Source of the DNA: Monarcha castaneiventris obscurior | Lineage: Eukaryota; Chordata; Aves; Passeriformes; Monarchidae | Direction of reading: 5' to 3' | Length of the DNA stretch: 64,000 nt | Assembly: GCA_026261815.1 (NCBI GenBank) | Contig: JAMPIT010000434.1 | Location: forward strand, 17,047,001 to 17,111,000 | In this document: in pieces, positions 12,950-27,900 of the stretch | Position numbering within the stretch: the first letter of the stretch is position 1 | How the letters are laid out: each line of letters starts with the position of its first letter | Translations under genes and position numbers: made by a program | The notes under the pieces: generated by a model | Databases searched by the model: none | What the model saw: the letters and a program-made list of their open reading frames with translations, nothing else | What the model was told of the DNA's origin: nothing

Positions 12950-15900
12950 CAGGGACATGAAGCACCTGTTTAGGTGCGGACCCTGACAGAATTGATGTGT
13001 TGGACAGCCAGCGAAAAAGAGAAATGGATGCTGTATGCGGGGATAAAAAGTGCAGAAAAGGCAGAACCAATCAGCGGACAAGCAGGAGGATATTCTAGCA
13101 TCTCTTTAAACAGAATAAACAACATAACAACAAATAGTAAAATTTTCACCGAGGAATGAATTCCCAATCTCAAGTAAGATAAAGTATACAGTGAAGACTG
13201 TCACAGGCTTAGATGGTGGCAGAAACAACACAATGAGAAATTTCAGTTATACCCACATGAATTGGTAAAGTCCATACAGTATTAGGGATGTCATGACTAA
13301 ATCAGTAGACATTGGTAATGACTAAATAAGTGGTAAAACTGACAAAAAGCAAGAGGAAAACTGTGCAAGAAGGGACTGCATATGTCACAGTACATCAACC
13401 TAAGGTGGGAATACAACAGAAGCTTACAAAGATTGGTGATGTGAAATAGGTGAGCCAGGAACAATTGTTTACACTCCACCAGTAAAAGAACTAGAAGGTA
13501 ACAACAGGAACTAGTAGATGAAAATTTCAGAACAAGGAAAAGAATGATTATTTCTTCGTTCACATATAATTAAGCTGTAGTACACCTTGATACAGGACAA
13601 AATGTAGTAAAAGTTTACGTGGACTTAAAAAGAGACTGGAGAAATACAAGAACAAAAAAAATCCATCACAGATTACCAAAAACATCTCCTCTGGTTGGAA
13701 ACCCACAGGAGGCCCTACAATATTTGGGGACACTTTACTCTGTGCTTGCTCTTGCCTTTCCTTCCCAAGGCATGGGCTCATGGTACCAACGGACCAGAAA
13801 TCCCATCCTTATGTCCTTGTCCTATGGCCCACCTTTCCTGGCTCTCTCCTCAGTAGCTTTAATGGTTTACTCTGAGTTAGGAAGTGTTAGGGGAGGTCCC
13901 TAAGGGTAGAGCTCAAGTCCCCGGAGGGCCTGTTGCATTTCATGACACAAGTTCCAACCAAAATTGGATTAAATGTCACTGGCCACTTTGGAGACACATT
14001 CCAGGTATTCAGGACTCTTCCTTCTGCCACCTAAAAGGCTACTCAGGAATTCACAGTTTTTTGCATTGGAATAAAACCCAAATGCCTTGCTTTGAAAAGT
14101 CTGACCCAAACAAGCTGAAAAACAGACTAAGAAAAAAGTCTCTGTTAGCAATTTACTCATGTAATATCAACCCACAGGATAACGGTCAAGACAATCTAGT
14201 TCAATAAGTTGTAAGTTTTTGTTTTTTTGGTTTTTTTAGTTTTGTACCTCTAACTACACCAGGTAATCTTTTGCCTAAAGCCATATTCAAACTCTGCTGT
14301 GAATGAGGCAGCTTCTTTGTTGATGAGACCACCTGTGCTAACAAATACCACCAAAAATGGGGTAAATTATAAAAACATTTTAAATGATTCCTTAAATGTT
14401 TCAAATATGTCAGCTAAAGCATGCTGTGTAAGAAATAAATTTTAAAAATTCAACAGATACATGAAAACACATTCAGTGCACTCATGTCCAGCAGATCTGC
14501 CATTCCACAGAAGAGAAAGCAGAGAACAGAAACAGACACACTCAGCAGTGTGTACTCTTCTCCATGCTCACATGCCCCACACCCACACACATTAGCCACA
14601 ACATGAACACAAAACCTTATCATTAAGTGCAGCTTTTATGGCTTGCAGGCTCCACCTGCAGCCAAGAATTGTACGGTTCTCAAGGAATTTCTTAGGTTTG
14701 CAAATGTCTAATGCTTTTAAGTTATGTGCACTTAAGATACAAAGTTCACAAAACCACAAGGTTTTCTTGTTTTGTTTTTCAAGTCTTGACCCAGCCCATC
14801 AATCTCCCTGCAGTATTGAGAGTCAAGGGCTCTCCCCTTGCCATTTGCCTGGATGCAGGTGTAGGGGCTGATTCCTGAGGCTCACTGTTCTCAGAATTTA
14901 AGTTACACTGGAGGACCACTGCTATTCGTCTTTGTGAATTCTCACATGAAGCTTGTTTATTAGATAGCAACTGTTAGTATTTGATATTAGCTACAATCTT
15001 TGATAAGACAAGTGACTTCCACAGTTTCTCTTTCAGAGCTGGAGCCCCAATGCCTGAGCAACTGTCTGCATCTACAGCCAGCTAGACTCAGGACCTTCTG
15101 AACTCCAATAAAACTCAGCATGGCAAGTGATGGAGGAAGAGGAGGTCTATTGCATCACCCTGTACTAAGCAGGCAAGTTTTGTCCGAATTACTGAGAACC
15201 CAAACAAAGCAAACAGCATTCTAGCCTACAGTAGCACCAGTAGGTCTGAAAATAAGGATATAAATAAGGGGAACAAGTCTACATTTGCTCTGACACTACC
15301 TATGGCTGTCACCACAATTCAGCTACTTCATTGGAGAGCCAACTATCATTAAATGAAAACACAGCACTTGCATCCTTTGGAAATTGCAGAGACTCCTGAA
15401 ACTCATTTGGGTACCCTGAAGACATAGCACAGGAAAGATGAACCCTCCAGCCACCTGCAGCTATACATTAACAGGGTGAAAGTAACAAGAAAAGTTGAGA
15501 AGAGTTTTATGGGAAAACCCTAGACATAGGCCAGGAATACCTGAATCACAGCTTTTCAGTGGGCAACATCATTCATTCTCTCCCCCTTCTTCACAGCAAA
15601 CATAAGCACAAGTGTTCAAAACTACAAATCCCAAGAGTTCAGCAGATAATGCCCCCTGGAGAACTCATTCTCCATTTCTATTTCCAAAACAGTTTCCATG
15701 TTAGCTTCAAAGCATAGAGGGAGGCCAAGAGAAAGCCCATACAATCGTGGAGGTTTCAAGGGAAAGGAGGCTGTAGATAGTACCTCTGTTATCTCTGTGC
15801 TCTCACCTCTTTTTTAAAACAGAAATAATCCTTCATGATGACTGCAGACTTTTCAAGACCCACCTACAGTTTTCCTCCTTCCCAGCTTCACTTGGACTAA

Positions 15901-18900
15901 GGCAGATTTCTTCCAGCATTCAGCTCTACAAGACCTGTTTTACATCAATGATTCCCTATTACTTTGCATGAGTTGCTGCATTATTTATTAGTTTAAAATG
16001 TACTGTTATGTAATCCCATCAAACGTACTTTTAATCTTAGGCAATGAAGAGAAAGTTATGATAATGAAAGAACCATGCACAATTTAACATCAAACTTTTT
16101 CCAAAAACTGTTAGTAATTATCCTTTATTTTTTTTAGTAACCACATTTAACTCTTTATCCTTTTCTGATCCAAACATTTCACCAGGACTATGACCAATTC
16201 CACTCTCATTGCTTTTGTAAGATTTTTTTTGTATGCAGTGCCTAGGACAAGACCCAACATCCAGCATGAAGCTATGCTATTTATCATGGGCTTATTCTTA
16301 ACTCCTTTTCCACATGCAGGATAATTTTGGATCATTACAGAAAATGGGAATTTATATATGAAATACCTCAATTAACTGTGTTTTGATTTTACTGACTTCT
16401 CTTTTTCCAGCAGACTTTGCTAACATTGGCATGCCTTGCTGTTGTCATGGCAATGAAAGGAGTCTATATGGTTTGGGATGTGACTCAGAAAAAATTTTAT
16501 ACAGAAATGGGACAACAATTAGAACAAAGGACATTGAATGTTTCTGTGCCACCAGTTAATAAAGGGTCAGCAGGAAAAAAAGAAAGGTCCCAAATCAGAA
16601 CAAATGATACTGAACAAAACTTCATTGGATAGAAGGCACCAAATTGTTATGTCTGGCCCTCTCTTGCCTCTAGGTCTCTGTGTGGGTAAAACCTTATCAC
16701 CCCCAAGAGTTATTAAAATCACAGTGATCTGCCCAGGCAGTTACCTTACCAGAACAGAACCCACATTTGCCCAAAGAAGTTACGTTCTTAGTATTTAGAA
16801 ATACGAGGAGTCTTGTATTGTGGACTTATCCCAATAAAAACAGTCTTGAAGCCATCATCTCTGTGAGGGCTCATTCAAAGGCAAGGCTCTTCTCATGGTT
16901 CACAATTTACATGAGGCAAAAGAAAGGTAAGTTTGCCAATTAAAATATGAGGAAAGGAGCTTGTGTCAGTCACTGAGGAGGTGTGGGCAGAGCAGTTGCA
17001 AGCACTAAAAAACATGACTAAAGCCTACCTACACCAATCTATGAAGTGCATGCAACGATTATTTTTAGCTAGGCTAAAAACAGCATTCACCTATGTCTTC
17101 CATATGTTACTCATGACAACACTAGCTATTTTCCTGTGGATACAAGGTATGTGAGGGGAGTTGTTATTAGATCATTTCCCTGTGCAGAGATGCCAAATGT
17201 GAAGGCACTGAAATATATGCATCTGTGTCAGTCCTTAATTTCATCTTCTGACTCATGTTCTGGAGTGACAGTTCCTCTGCCTGGCACTTCCTGTTCATAC
17301 CAAGCTGAGCCATACTAAGTGTTATTTATTAGAAAGCAATCTAAAGCCACATCCACACGGCCAGCTGGCTCCTACCCCAGTACAAATCATCACTGCCACA
17401 TAATCAGCAGTTTCAGAGCGCAGGATTGCAGGTGGTTGTGTCACTTCTTTTCTTCTACTGCTGGACTCAACTGTGAAATACAGAGTAGGAACCAGTCTGA
17501 AGTAACCTCAAATTTAAGATCTGGTTCAATTCATGGCCATCTCACTCTTTATTTAGCTTGCTGGTAACTTTTTAAAACTGTTTCACTCAGCCTAGCTTTG
17601 TATCAAGGTTGCACACCTCAGAAATGCCCTTGGCCAAGCCAAGACAGGAAACATTCCAGAGAACAACTGGCGAAAACACATGGGAAAGAAGAGGGGTTTG
17701 CACTGGAAGACAATGAATGATAATATACAGAGGAAATTAAAATGATTATATGAGAACAACTATGTAACAACTGAATTCATATACAAGACTAGTTCCAAAC
17801 TAATCTATGCATGGGTATGAAACTTTTTGAGCATATATGGCAAGCAGGTTACTAGAACTCTAAGAGGATTACTAATTCTCATTAGCTCAATACGGTAGCA
17901 TCCAGCACACAGCCGAAGTGCTGCTTAAATACTGTGCCACAATAAGACCTATATGCATAAAGATACCGGGGAGAGCTAAACAACAAAAGAAAATGGCCAG
18001 TGGTCAAAGTACCATTCACAGGATTGCCACTCCCAGCTGCACTCTTACGGGTGGTTCACAATCCCTTTGGGGCCTCATGAGTGAATGCTGCTGCTGTCTT
18101 TTAAAAACTCCCGTTGCACGATCCTGTAGCGTGTCCCCACTTCCCATGCTTTTAGCAATACAGTAAGGAAAAGAAAAGTGCCTGTCACAACTGCTTCCCC
18201 CCCACCACGCCCTGGAGTCTCTCCTACTCAGCGAGCAAGACCTTTGAATGGAAACACGGAGCAAAGGCAGCACAGAGCTCTAACACCTTTGTGCTTACTA
18301 CTGGAGACTCCCCGTCCTTTTGCATTTTCAGTGGAGAGGTTATCCAACTTCCACGGCCCTGGAGCAGCGGGAGCAAACAGACCAGCTGCTCTTGGCAGGA
18401 CACAGGGGGATGGACCTGAGCTCTGCCAAATATAGCATGCAAGAGCTGTGTGCCCAACCCCAGTGACTTCATGCACAGCAAACTCCCAGCCCTCCCAAAA
18501 GGGAGCACCCACAATGTCACACCAGTTAATATTTACAGAGAGTTGCATCATATCAAAAAGGGCTCAGTAACAAAGTAATGCTTGAGCTGTTTCGAGCAAG
18601 CACTAGTCTGGTTTCTTCAATGGAATCCAAGACAGGTGAAAAATTTAGGAAAGAAAGACTAAAGTTTATGCAATTCATAAGCACAGCACTGATCCAGTCT
18701 CCATTTTTGTAACAAGAAAAAAAAAACTTTATCTAGAGGGCTTCAGTTCAGCAAAAAGCTTCAGTTTTTTTCATTGAGGCCATCTGACCTTGAGTAAGTC
18801 CCTTCCTCGTTATTTCTCTCTGAAATAAGTTACATATCAAAGTACTGGCATAGGCCTGCTTTCAAATTACTCTTTTTGCACAAATGCAAAATGTTACTAT

Positions 18901-21900
18901 CCTGTACCACAATTATTCCATGCAGGATCCTATGCATCATTTCTTTCGTCAAGAAGAATTTAATTTTATAAGTCAGAATATAGAATTTTATAAAAGGCAA
19001 ATATAAATATTAAACCTAAGAAAAGCATTTTTTTATAATTGTGATTGTTTAGTTTTTCTTTGCAGAATACAAATGCATAAAATAGATAAGAGCTGTCCTC
19101 AAAATTAGCAACATTCCAAGACCATGATTACACACAGTACTCAGGTAATTGTGCCACATGAAACCTGAAGGCCTGAAAGATACTGTAAAATCTTTTGTCA
19201 GTACAGCATATTCAAATACATTGTTTAGTATTTTAGAAAGAATTTATTTTTCCATGTTACCTAGATCATTCCTCAGAATAAACCAGATAAAAATTAAAAA
19301 ACAGATTTTCAAAAAAAACTTTTTAGGGAAAAACCAAATGTTCAACTCTGTTTTTGTCTCAGAATTCCTCTTCCTTCTGAACTTGAGCTACAAAAGCAGT
19401 CAATTTTTCTCTGAGTTTATTTTCCTTTTCAATTCTGACAACTATGTTCCTTCCTTGCTCATGCTCCATTCCACCATTTCAGTACTCTCCCCCCTCTTTT
19501 CCTATTAGTTGTCTAGTCCTCTAACTGCTGGTTTTTTAACTGACTTTTCTTTGGCTTCTGTCAGTTCATTAACATTTTTTCTAGTCTTTAATTCAAAGTG
19601 AATATTCTGTTGTCTGAAAGCTGTACAATGAGGAATTATCCTTGTGCTTTCATGAATCAATGACTACTCTGTAAGGCTAAAAGCAGTTTTTCTCTTGCCA
19701 TTGTTTTCACATTTCCTCTCATTCCATTTGTTCTTGCATTCAATTTTTTTTTCCAGCAAACACAAGACAAGTAATGCCCTCTCACACCTTTCACTTTGAG
19801 ATCTCACAATAGTTTTCAAAAAGAATCCTCTTTCCTGTAGATGGGGGGAAAAACGGTACAAAGAGGACAGAGTTATCCCAATTTGTCTAGCATAGGCTAT
19901 GTTTCAGTTCAGCATGAAAGCCCCTGCATGGAGGGAGAATGGTAAAGTTCCAGCATTGCTTTTTCCTGGCCCACACAGCTCCTTGGGCTGCTTCCACCAC
20001 AACACCTGCCTGCCACTGGGCAAAGAACGCACCACTCACAAGGGAGACTCAGAAGTGTAAAGGTCACTTTCCAAATGAATACTGGAAAGAAATCTTTCAC
20101 TTGGAGTGAAAGTGAATTTCAGAGAGGTAAAAACTAAGCCTAGACAGATGAGGCAACTTTTCCAATACCAGGGTTTATCCCAAAAGTCCAGAGCTCCTTC
20201 CACACGTCTCGATTTGTATGTGCCATGAAGTCCTGGACTTGACAGACAAAATCACAGAGCAACAAACTGACATTTCTTCTTTGTCATAGTTAATTCAGCC
20301 CTAAATCACCCAGAAGAGAGATGAGTTTAAACATTTATATCATGAAACACTAATAAACACTGCAGCCAATTCCACAATGAGAATTATGAAGAGAGAGGAG
20401 CCGATAAAACTGATTAAAAGAAAAAAAAAAAAGGCAAAGTGAAAAAAGAGCAAGGCAAATACACAACAGACAACTCATTTAAACCCCCATCCTACATCTA
20501 CTTTTGAAATTTCTCCAAATGTACTATATCAAGCTCGATATAGATAATGTTAAATCAATTTAATTACAGAATCACACAGAAAATAACATTAAAAACCTTT
20601 CACTTCTCTTCCCAAGAGGGAAAGAAAACCACCACCCAACACACCTTACTTTTAGTATTTTCTCTCTTTTTTTGTTTAAAAAAAGCCTGGAATTCTCCTA
20701 ACAGAAAAAGAAATGCACAAAACAACCCCATGTTTTTCTTTGAAATGAAAAGCAGTTCCATTCTATAGAAATGTTTGGCTAGATGAATAGAAAACTCTGC
20801 CCATTGCACAAAAAGGGTTACAAAGAGCATCCTGTTTAACCAAGCTGGTGTCCTAAAGAACAGCCCATCAATACATCCTCTGAGTAATCTGCATATTTAG
20901 GATGGGATGTAAGTTACCCCTATCTGAACTTCATGGATCATTTTTTGAATTAGCTTAGAAATTCATTATGTCAGTCTTCTGCTTCCAGCTGAAGCATTCA
21001 CTAAGTTCCTACTCTCTGCTACCACACATAGAGTTTACCATATCAATGGACAATTAGATACCTGCTGTGCCAGCCTTTGAGTGAGGAGAGGCTTTGAGAT
21101 CCTTTTTGGTCCTACTCTCACATTTGTATTTCAGAATGAGGTTATCCAGTGCTGAATATTGGTGCTAAGAACAAAGTCCAAGCTGTGGGATTAAACATAC
21201 TGATAAGACGGGTGCCAGAATGGCTAATTTCAGCATGGTGACGTAGGAATGACAATAGGCATCTCTTTTCTGTTGCTGTGGGGTGTCACAGAAATAAAAA
21301 CTCCTATTGTATTGGAAGGTACCAGGACCAGGTACATGGACAGTGCCTAAGGACACTGGATGGGCCCACACCCACTGCATCTCCTACACCTCCCCTAATG
21401 TTTGCTCCCCATGCTGTCCAATACAGTGACCCTTCCCACCTCTCCCAGCTTCTCCTCAGTGTCATTCCCCTGCTGCCCTCATCCACAGCCCTTTCTCCCC
21501 TTTTTAAGGACATTTTCCATTTGTCTCTCTCTCGTCAACATGTGAACCAGCCCCCTGCACTGCAAGGCCAGCCAGCCTGCAAACACACTTTATTCCAGTT
21601 GGCCTCTGCTCAATACACACAACGTGACCGGTGCAGCAGCCACTGCCTTGCCCTGCCAGGGGGCCGTGTGTCCTTTAGCCTGGCACGGGGGAGCTCCAGG
21701 GGAACATTGAGATCCAGCGCTTGGAAAGGCAACGTGTCCCACTTCAGTCCTCGTTCATGTGAGCCTCCAGCATCGGCTGGGTACAACGGGGAAGTTGGGG
21801 GAAGCATAGGAGGGAGACAATTTGGTATTTTATTTTGTCTGCAATATTTTCAATGCCTGGATTCTAACTGGCCCACCATCATTTACAAGATTTTGGTAGA

Positions 21901-24900
21901 TGTATAACCGTACATAACAGAGAACAAACTATTTTAATACTTGGAGATGCCACTCCAAGAAATGTCCTTAGCTCTTCTTCCATCTAACAGGTGTCTTAAG
22001 AAATATATGCCAAAGGAATTAAAACCAAAACTGCTGTAATCCTTTCATGCCGCACGTGAATAAAACAATACAAATTAATATTACTGTTCATGTGCTGCTC
22101 GAAGAACGATTTTTAAAGTTCATGACTGAAGACAAAACAAAAAAACCCAGTCATTTACTTTGGCCACAGTTTAGAAGTGATGCAACAGTCATGACCCAGC
22201 TAAACCAAAAGCAGCAAGACAGTTGAAGCAACATGGACAACACTTTCCATTGCATTTGCACACTTCATGTAAGGGTGTCCTCCTTGAATCAAAAGCTGAA
22301 ATGCTTCTGTGAAAACAGGGAATCAACACTACAGGAAGGTAACGCAGAAGTACTGGTCTCAGCAGCAGTTTTCCAGGAAACTAATTTGGGACATACAGAT
22401 TAAGAATTCTGAGAGGAAAGCTCTGCTAAGGATTTGAAAGAGAAGGTACCCTGAAGAAGCACTATGGAGTCTTGCCTCCAGATTTCAAAGAACAAGGTAT
22501 AAAGTGAAAATTTTTTATAAATACACTGGGAATGATCGCTTACACCAGGCCTTTCAAAAAACAGAAGTGTAGTCTCAGTTGCCTGGGCAAAAAGGAACCT
22601 CCCTGACAAAATACACATCAACCCAGAGTACTCTGTTTGCTGTTTGTCCATTACTGCTAACTCCTGGGCAGAAACTCCGTGAGGGCCTGTAGCGATGCTC
22701 TCCAGCTCACCTCTGCCAGGACATAGCCCTGCACACACCCAGCCCTTAGGGTATATCAGGATCCCATGCCCTACCAGGGAATTACAGGGATGAAACTGTG
22801 CCAGAGCTGGGCACTGGAGAAGAGATTGTCTCCCTGCTCCATGTGCTTGATAGCCTAATTATGCAAAATAATAGTGAAATAACAGGGAGGGCAGGAGGGA
22901 AGGTCTCTGCCTGTCCATCTTTCCAGGCACAGATGTGGGACATTTGAATCTTCAAACTGAAGTTCATTCCATTCCTGGCTGCTCTAACATGGCCCAGGAT
23001 CCACAGCCATGCCTACACTGAGGCAGGACAGATAGAAAGTCTGCAGCAATGAAAAGAGCACAGACAGGGGCTCTTCCTTTGAAGCAGGCCACTGAGAAGG
23101 ATTTTCAGGTTTTGCAAAGACAGACAGGAATACTTAGATCTAAATAGAGAGAAAGTGCAGCATAGGTCAAAGCTCCTTTAGAAGAGCATCTGGTAGAGAT
23201 GTGTGACCCTGTCCTTCAGAGAGCTCAGGGTTAGACTTTTAATTCAATTCTCAATGTTCTCCTCTATCTGAAAATAATGGTTTTTACAGCACGAGAAATC
23301 AGGCTGTGCTGCACAATAGTTTGACATACAAATGTGACATGGGAGAAGGACTGCAGGACAATATAGGACAGGAAACAAAGGACAGACACTGGATCCCAGT
23401 GGAGCAGCAGGGCACAGCTCAGGCATGCTGAAAGCAATTAGTGCCATGGGAAATGGGCCAGGCTGCCCCGGCCAGCAGCCATCCTGCACAAGAGCTACAG
23501 GGCATCTGCACTGCAGCTTGACATGGTGCCAGCCATGGGGCACCTCCAAACACAGAATGTCACCTCATATTTTGGGATACTGGATCAGAGAAGAAAAAAT
23601 ACCACCTAGCAAATCCCCAGCAACTCCTCACAGTAGTGAGTTGTGATTTCTATATCTTGCCTATGAAATGATCAGATGCTTAATTCTCCTTAACTTACTG
23701 TTTAGTAAGAAGTTAAGGTTTTAAGCCTGTATTTAAAAATAAGAATGAATCTAGTCTTTTCATGAACATGCTCGATTTTTGTGAGCAAGAACCCAGATGA
23801 CAAAACAAGTCAAGTTGATCAGTTTCTTGCTAAGCTTCAGAGGGTATGTCACACCATTCTGAAAGCTGCCCATGACTAGATGGTGCCTAGACACCATGTA
23901 CAAACACGGTAAGGGATTTTAAATAGAATACTGTAACAAACTTGCTAGTTTCTTTTATGTGTTAATTAGCTAAGCCATTTGAAGACCAGATAAATTTTTA
24001 TTATGTTATGTCTCCATTCTGCTGATCTTTAGCATTTGGATCAGAAGAGATCTTGACTAACATTTTATATCTCTACACATAACTTTCTCTGAAGTCACTG
24101 CCCTCAAAATCACCGTCCTATTTACATTTTTACTGAACAAAATTCAAAAGTAAACAGTGTGTCATTTCCAAAGTACTCAAGAATTAACACGTGGTCGGGT
24201 GCAAACCACACGTCTGGCATGAACTGTACTGCCTGAGAAGTTTCTGTAACATGCTATTTCAACACAGCATAAGAAAACTGCAGTAGTCATTAGAAAGAAA
24301 AATTGCTAAGGAGAGAAAATCTTTACTTCATGCAATTAGAATGATACTAGGACATTAACATGACCTTTCTTTTGGCTGGCAATAGCTAAACATAGCTTTT
24401 AAATACAGGAAAATTTACTGTATGTAAACATTATGAAAGCTTGATTAAAAGCAGCTGCATAAAAAATTTATTTGAAAAGTACATAATATTTTATAATTTT
24501 TCATACTTTTTTTTTTAAATTTGGTGGGTTTAGAAATGTTATTATTTTTTAGAAAATTTCTATGTCATCTTTTGTTCCCTGTTTCTCTGGAGAGTTGTTA
24601 AGCAAAGCTGCTACAAATACAAAAAAAGCATAAGAGGCCAGGTGGGGTGAGGGGAAACCTGCGTGAAGGAGCATTTAAACATTCTTAGCTTTCCTTTGTT
24701 ACCAAATAAAACGCCTTAACTTGATAACAAATGAACATTAGTGTTGATTCAATACAGAAAACTGGCTTTTCAACTGATTCTTAGATTCCCGTAAGAATGC
24801 TGGAAGTTCATTTTGCTCAGTTTCCACAGAGAGTTTCCATTTCTTCTGAGAAGAAGAAATATATCCTGAAGAACTACAGCTAGTTGTAGGGGTTTTTTTG

Positions 24901-27900
24901 CCTTACACTAAGCAAGTTACACATTTTGGTTCCCAAGCAGATTTTTCTTGATTTTATTAAGTAATTTATTAATTAATTCTTATTTTCTTAATTACTGCAC
25001 ATAACCTTGCAGGCTTAGGTTTAATTAGCTTCAAAGTAGACTAAGACAGGTAGCCAAGGCCAAGAGAAATAACATTTCAGCTACCTCTTAATAATACATA
25101 CTATACAATGGTTAAATTGAACCCCTAACAAATTTTGATTTTTTTTTTAATTTTGTCAACTGCTTTATCAGCCTTAAATTCAGGTGCAGAGATCCAGTAG
25201 GGAAAGCACCTTTCAGAACCCACTCTCCAGTCTTGGCACAGGTGTAATGCATAGCACAGCAAGCATTGCCATATGAGGTCTATTTACCTGAATCAGTACC
25301 ATCTGTGTTGCTCACAAGCAGGGGAGAGAAATGGAATCAGATTGATTTAGTCACTTAGGGCCATGTGTTCTATCAGCTTGCCAGGAAAGCCCCACTGAGC
25401 TCATTTGATGCTCAAGTAGGAGACATGAACAAAGACACTAGAATACCTGGTTTGAAAGGTGCCTTTTGGTCCCACAAAACACAGCTTTTTCTTAAGGAAG
25501 ATTTGTTTGCTGCAGTTTCAGAAGAGGGATTTTCACTGATTCTTCCACTAGGGAGTAGAAAAGAATCTAATTCTTTTCACAGATGATCTCTGGGTGCAGA
25601 GCCAGAACACAGGCCAAAGTATGTGGGGACTGCTCTGCAAGTCTCCTTCAGGCCTTTAGTCACCCTCCTGGAGCCCAAAGGATTCCCTCCGTCAGCCCTG
25701 TTATCTGGTGGGACTAGAAATCCCCCACTCAGGTCAGTGCCATTTGGAGTGATAAGAGTTTTATCACTCACAGTGTCTCTTCCAGGCTACGTTTTGCAGA
25801 AGTGATGACAGAAGGAGAAGGAAACGTTACATCCACCACAGCCTTAAAAGAGTATTTATCTGCCACTTGCAGATAAGTAGCACCTTGTCAGCTGCCTCCC
25901 CTTAAATGTACTGTACACTGGATATCCTTTCAGGGGGCAAAGATGGTGTCTCCCTAATAATCACCACTCAAAACAAAGGCACAAGGCTGCTTCAGTTCTG
26001 TGCAAGGGACCATTTACCTGAGATACATAGAGAGCTCCTGAACAGCTATCAGCAACCCCCAGAATTTGGCCCTCTGATTTTTCAGCATGTTTTCTAAGAA
26101 GCTCCAGTGTTCACAAAAACACTGACAAGGACAGGTCAGTCCTTTTCCTTGCTAAAATTCACCTGCTGGAGCTGGACTGCTGATCTGTGTCTCCCAAATT
26201 AGCATTGTTCTGCCAGAATCTTTCAAAGTTCCTACAGATCATGCAGTTTATTAAAAATCAGGCATCCCCTTTCATATGAGCAGTAACAACAGCAACAAAG
26301 GGAGAAACAGACATTTCAGATCACAGCAGGTCATAAGTATTTTAATTAATTTCAATTACAGAAATTGACTGAAGCTGAGGCATGCAGACTGCCAGTGCAG
26401 GTTTTGTCATGAAGAGCCTGTCCCAAAAGTCATTGAAAGTCATGTCCCAAATTTGCAGGCAGCATTGCCATTTTTGTGACATTCAGGTATTGCTGTGATT
26501 TTATTTCAGGTTTAAGTTGACAAAAAAGATTTTTATCGCCCTCTTTTGTTAATAAGAGAGTTTTCTAGCAGCAAATAGGTTCAGTGGTGTGAGACCCTGT
26601 TTGGTCTGTCTTTAACACTGGACATAAATTACTTGCACAGATAGCTCCAAACAAAGACACATTGGCTTGGAATGACATCCGGTGGTAAAACAGCTTCTAT
26701 TTCCCCACAGGGCTTTCTGCCCCATGTAACTGTTACCTGAACTTATCAAAAATAAAACTCATCTAAACACTCCATTAGGTTTTACTTTACTCAGTGGAGC
26801 CAAATCCATTAAACAGAATAAATGTTCATCATCATCCTCAATGGGAAAAAAACTCCCAGTCCCATTTTTAACAGTCGGTAGCCTGTTGATTTTCAAAACA
26901 AACAGAATGAACATCTGGAATTCTTCCAGTGTGTCTTTTAAAAGAAATAAACAGTCAGTGTTTCTTGAAATGAAAAATCTGAGTGGACGTACAGTTTGGG
27001 GTGAGGAGAACAAGGCAAGAAATCTGCATCAAAAGTGAGACAGTAAGAAAGGAACACACAGACTCCCTTGCCTGACAATTTAGAGAGGCATACTAGCACA
27101 TTTATCCTCATTCTGCTCCCCAGAGATTTTGTTCAGAGGTCTTTCCCTTCCAGGTATTCTTACAGAAGATCATTGCTGTTTCTGAAGTGATTGAAACCCC
27201 ACCTCCCCGTCCCATCTGCCCCAAGCCATACATTCCTAAGTAGAATATATGCATTGAACTTACGTTTTCTGCCTCCTCAGCACTTATGACGCAGAAATCA
27301 AACTTTTCATTTTCATGAAAACTGCATCAGTTTTTTCCACAGTATTTTATGAAAAGTGAAAGCTGGCAGATGTTCCTTATGAACATCTGGATCTCACTGA
27401 TAAGGCTATCTCGAGCACTTGGTCTGTGCTATGGTGTGCAGTCTGTGCCACCTCAGGTACATCCCATGTCTGGGAGGCTCTAAGAACTCTTCCACTAAAA
27501 ACAGCAACCTTGATATGTGCCAATGTTCAAAACTCTTGGTGTGACTCTACAATTTTTAATTAGCATATCCAACAAACTGCCTGCTCTCTGAAGTGCATTC
27601 AGTCCCTACAAAAAAAGACACTGAAGAGCAGGGACTTTACACCAGGTTAAGCTAAACAGCTGCAGCTGCTTTTCTACACCATCAAAAAATTTTTTTAAAA
27701 GTTTTTCAAGTACTTTCATAGCGCTCAAATCATTCTACACATGGTAGAAAAACACTTCCATAATTATTAATGGACTGCAGATGACTCACAGAATAAAAAA
27801 CTGCAGACCTGAAGCCTAACTCCTCATCAAGGCATCTTTCCTTCAGCGCTGTACTGGACTGTGGGAGAGTGTCTGCCTCTGGAGGCAGCCCTGAACTGTC

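Noticed and set aside
12125..12973. 282-codon plus-strand open frame across CpG island 1, with overlapping frames on both strands
   Set aside because: High GC removes stop codons in all frames. The product is low-complexity Arg/Pro/Ala/Gly without any family resemblance, and the minus strand has the splice donor expected of a promoter exon.
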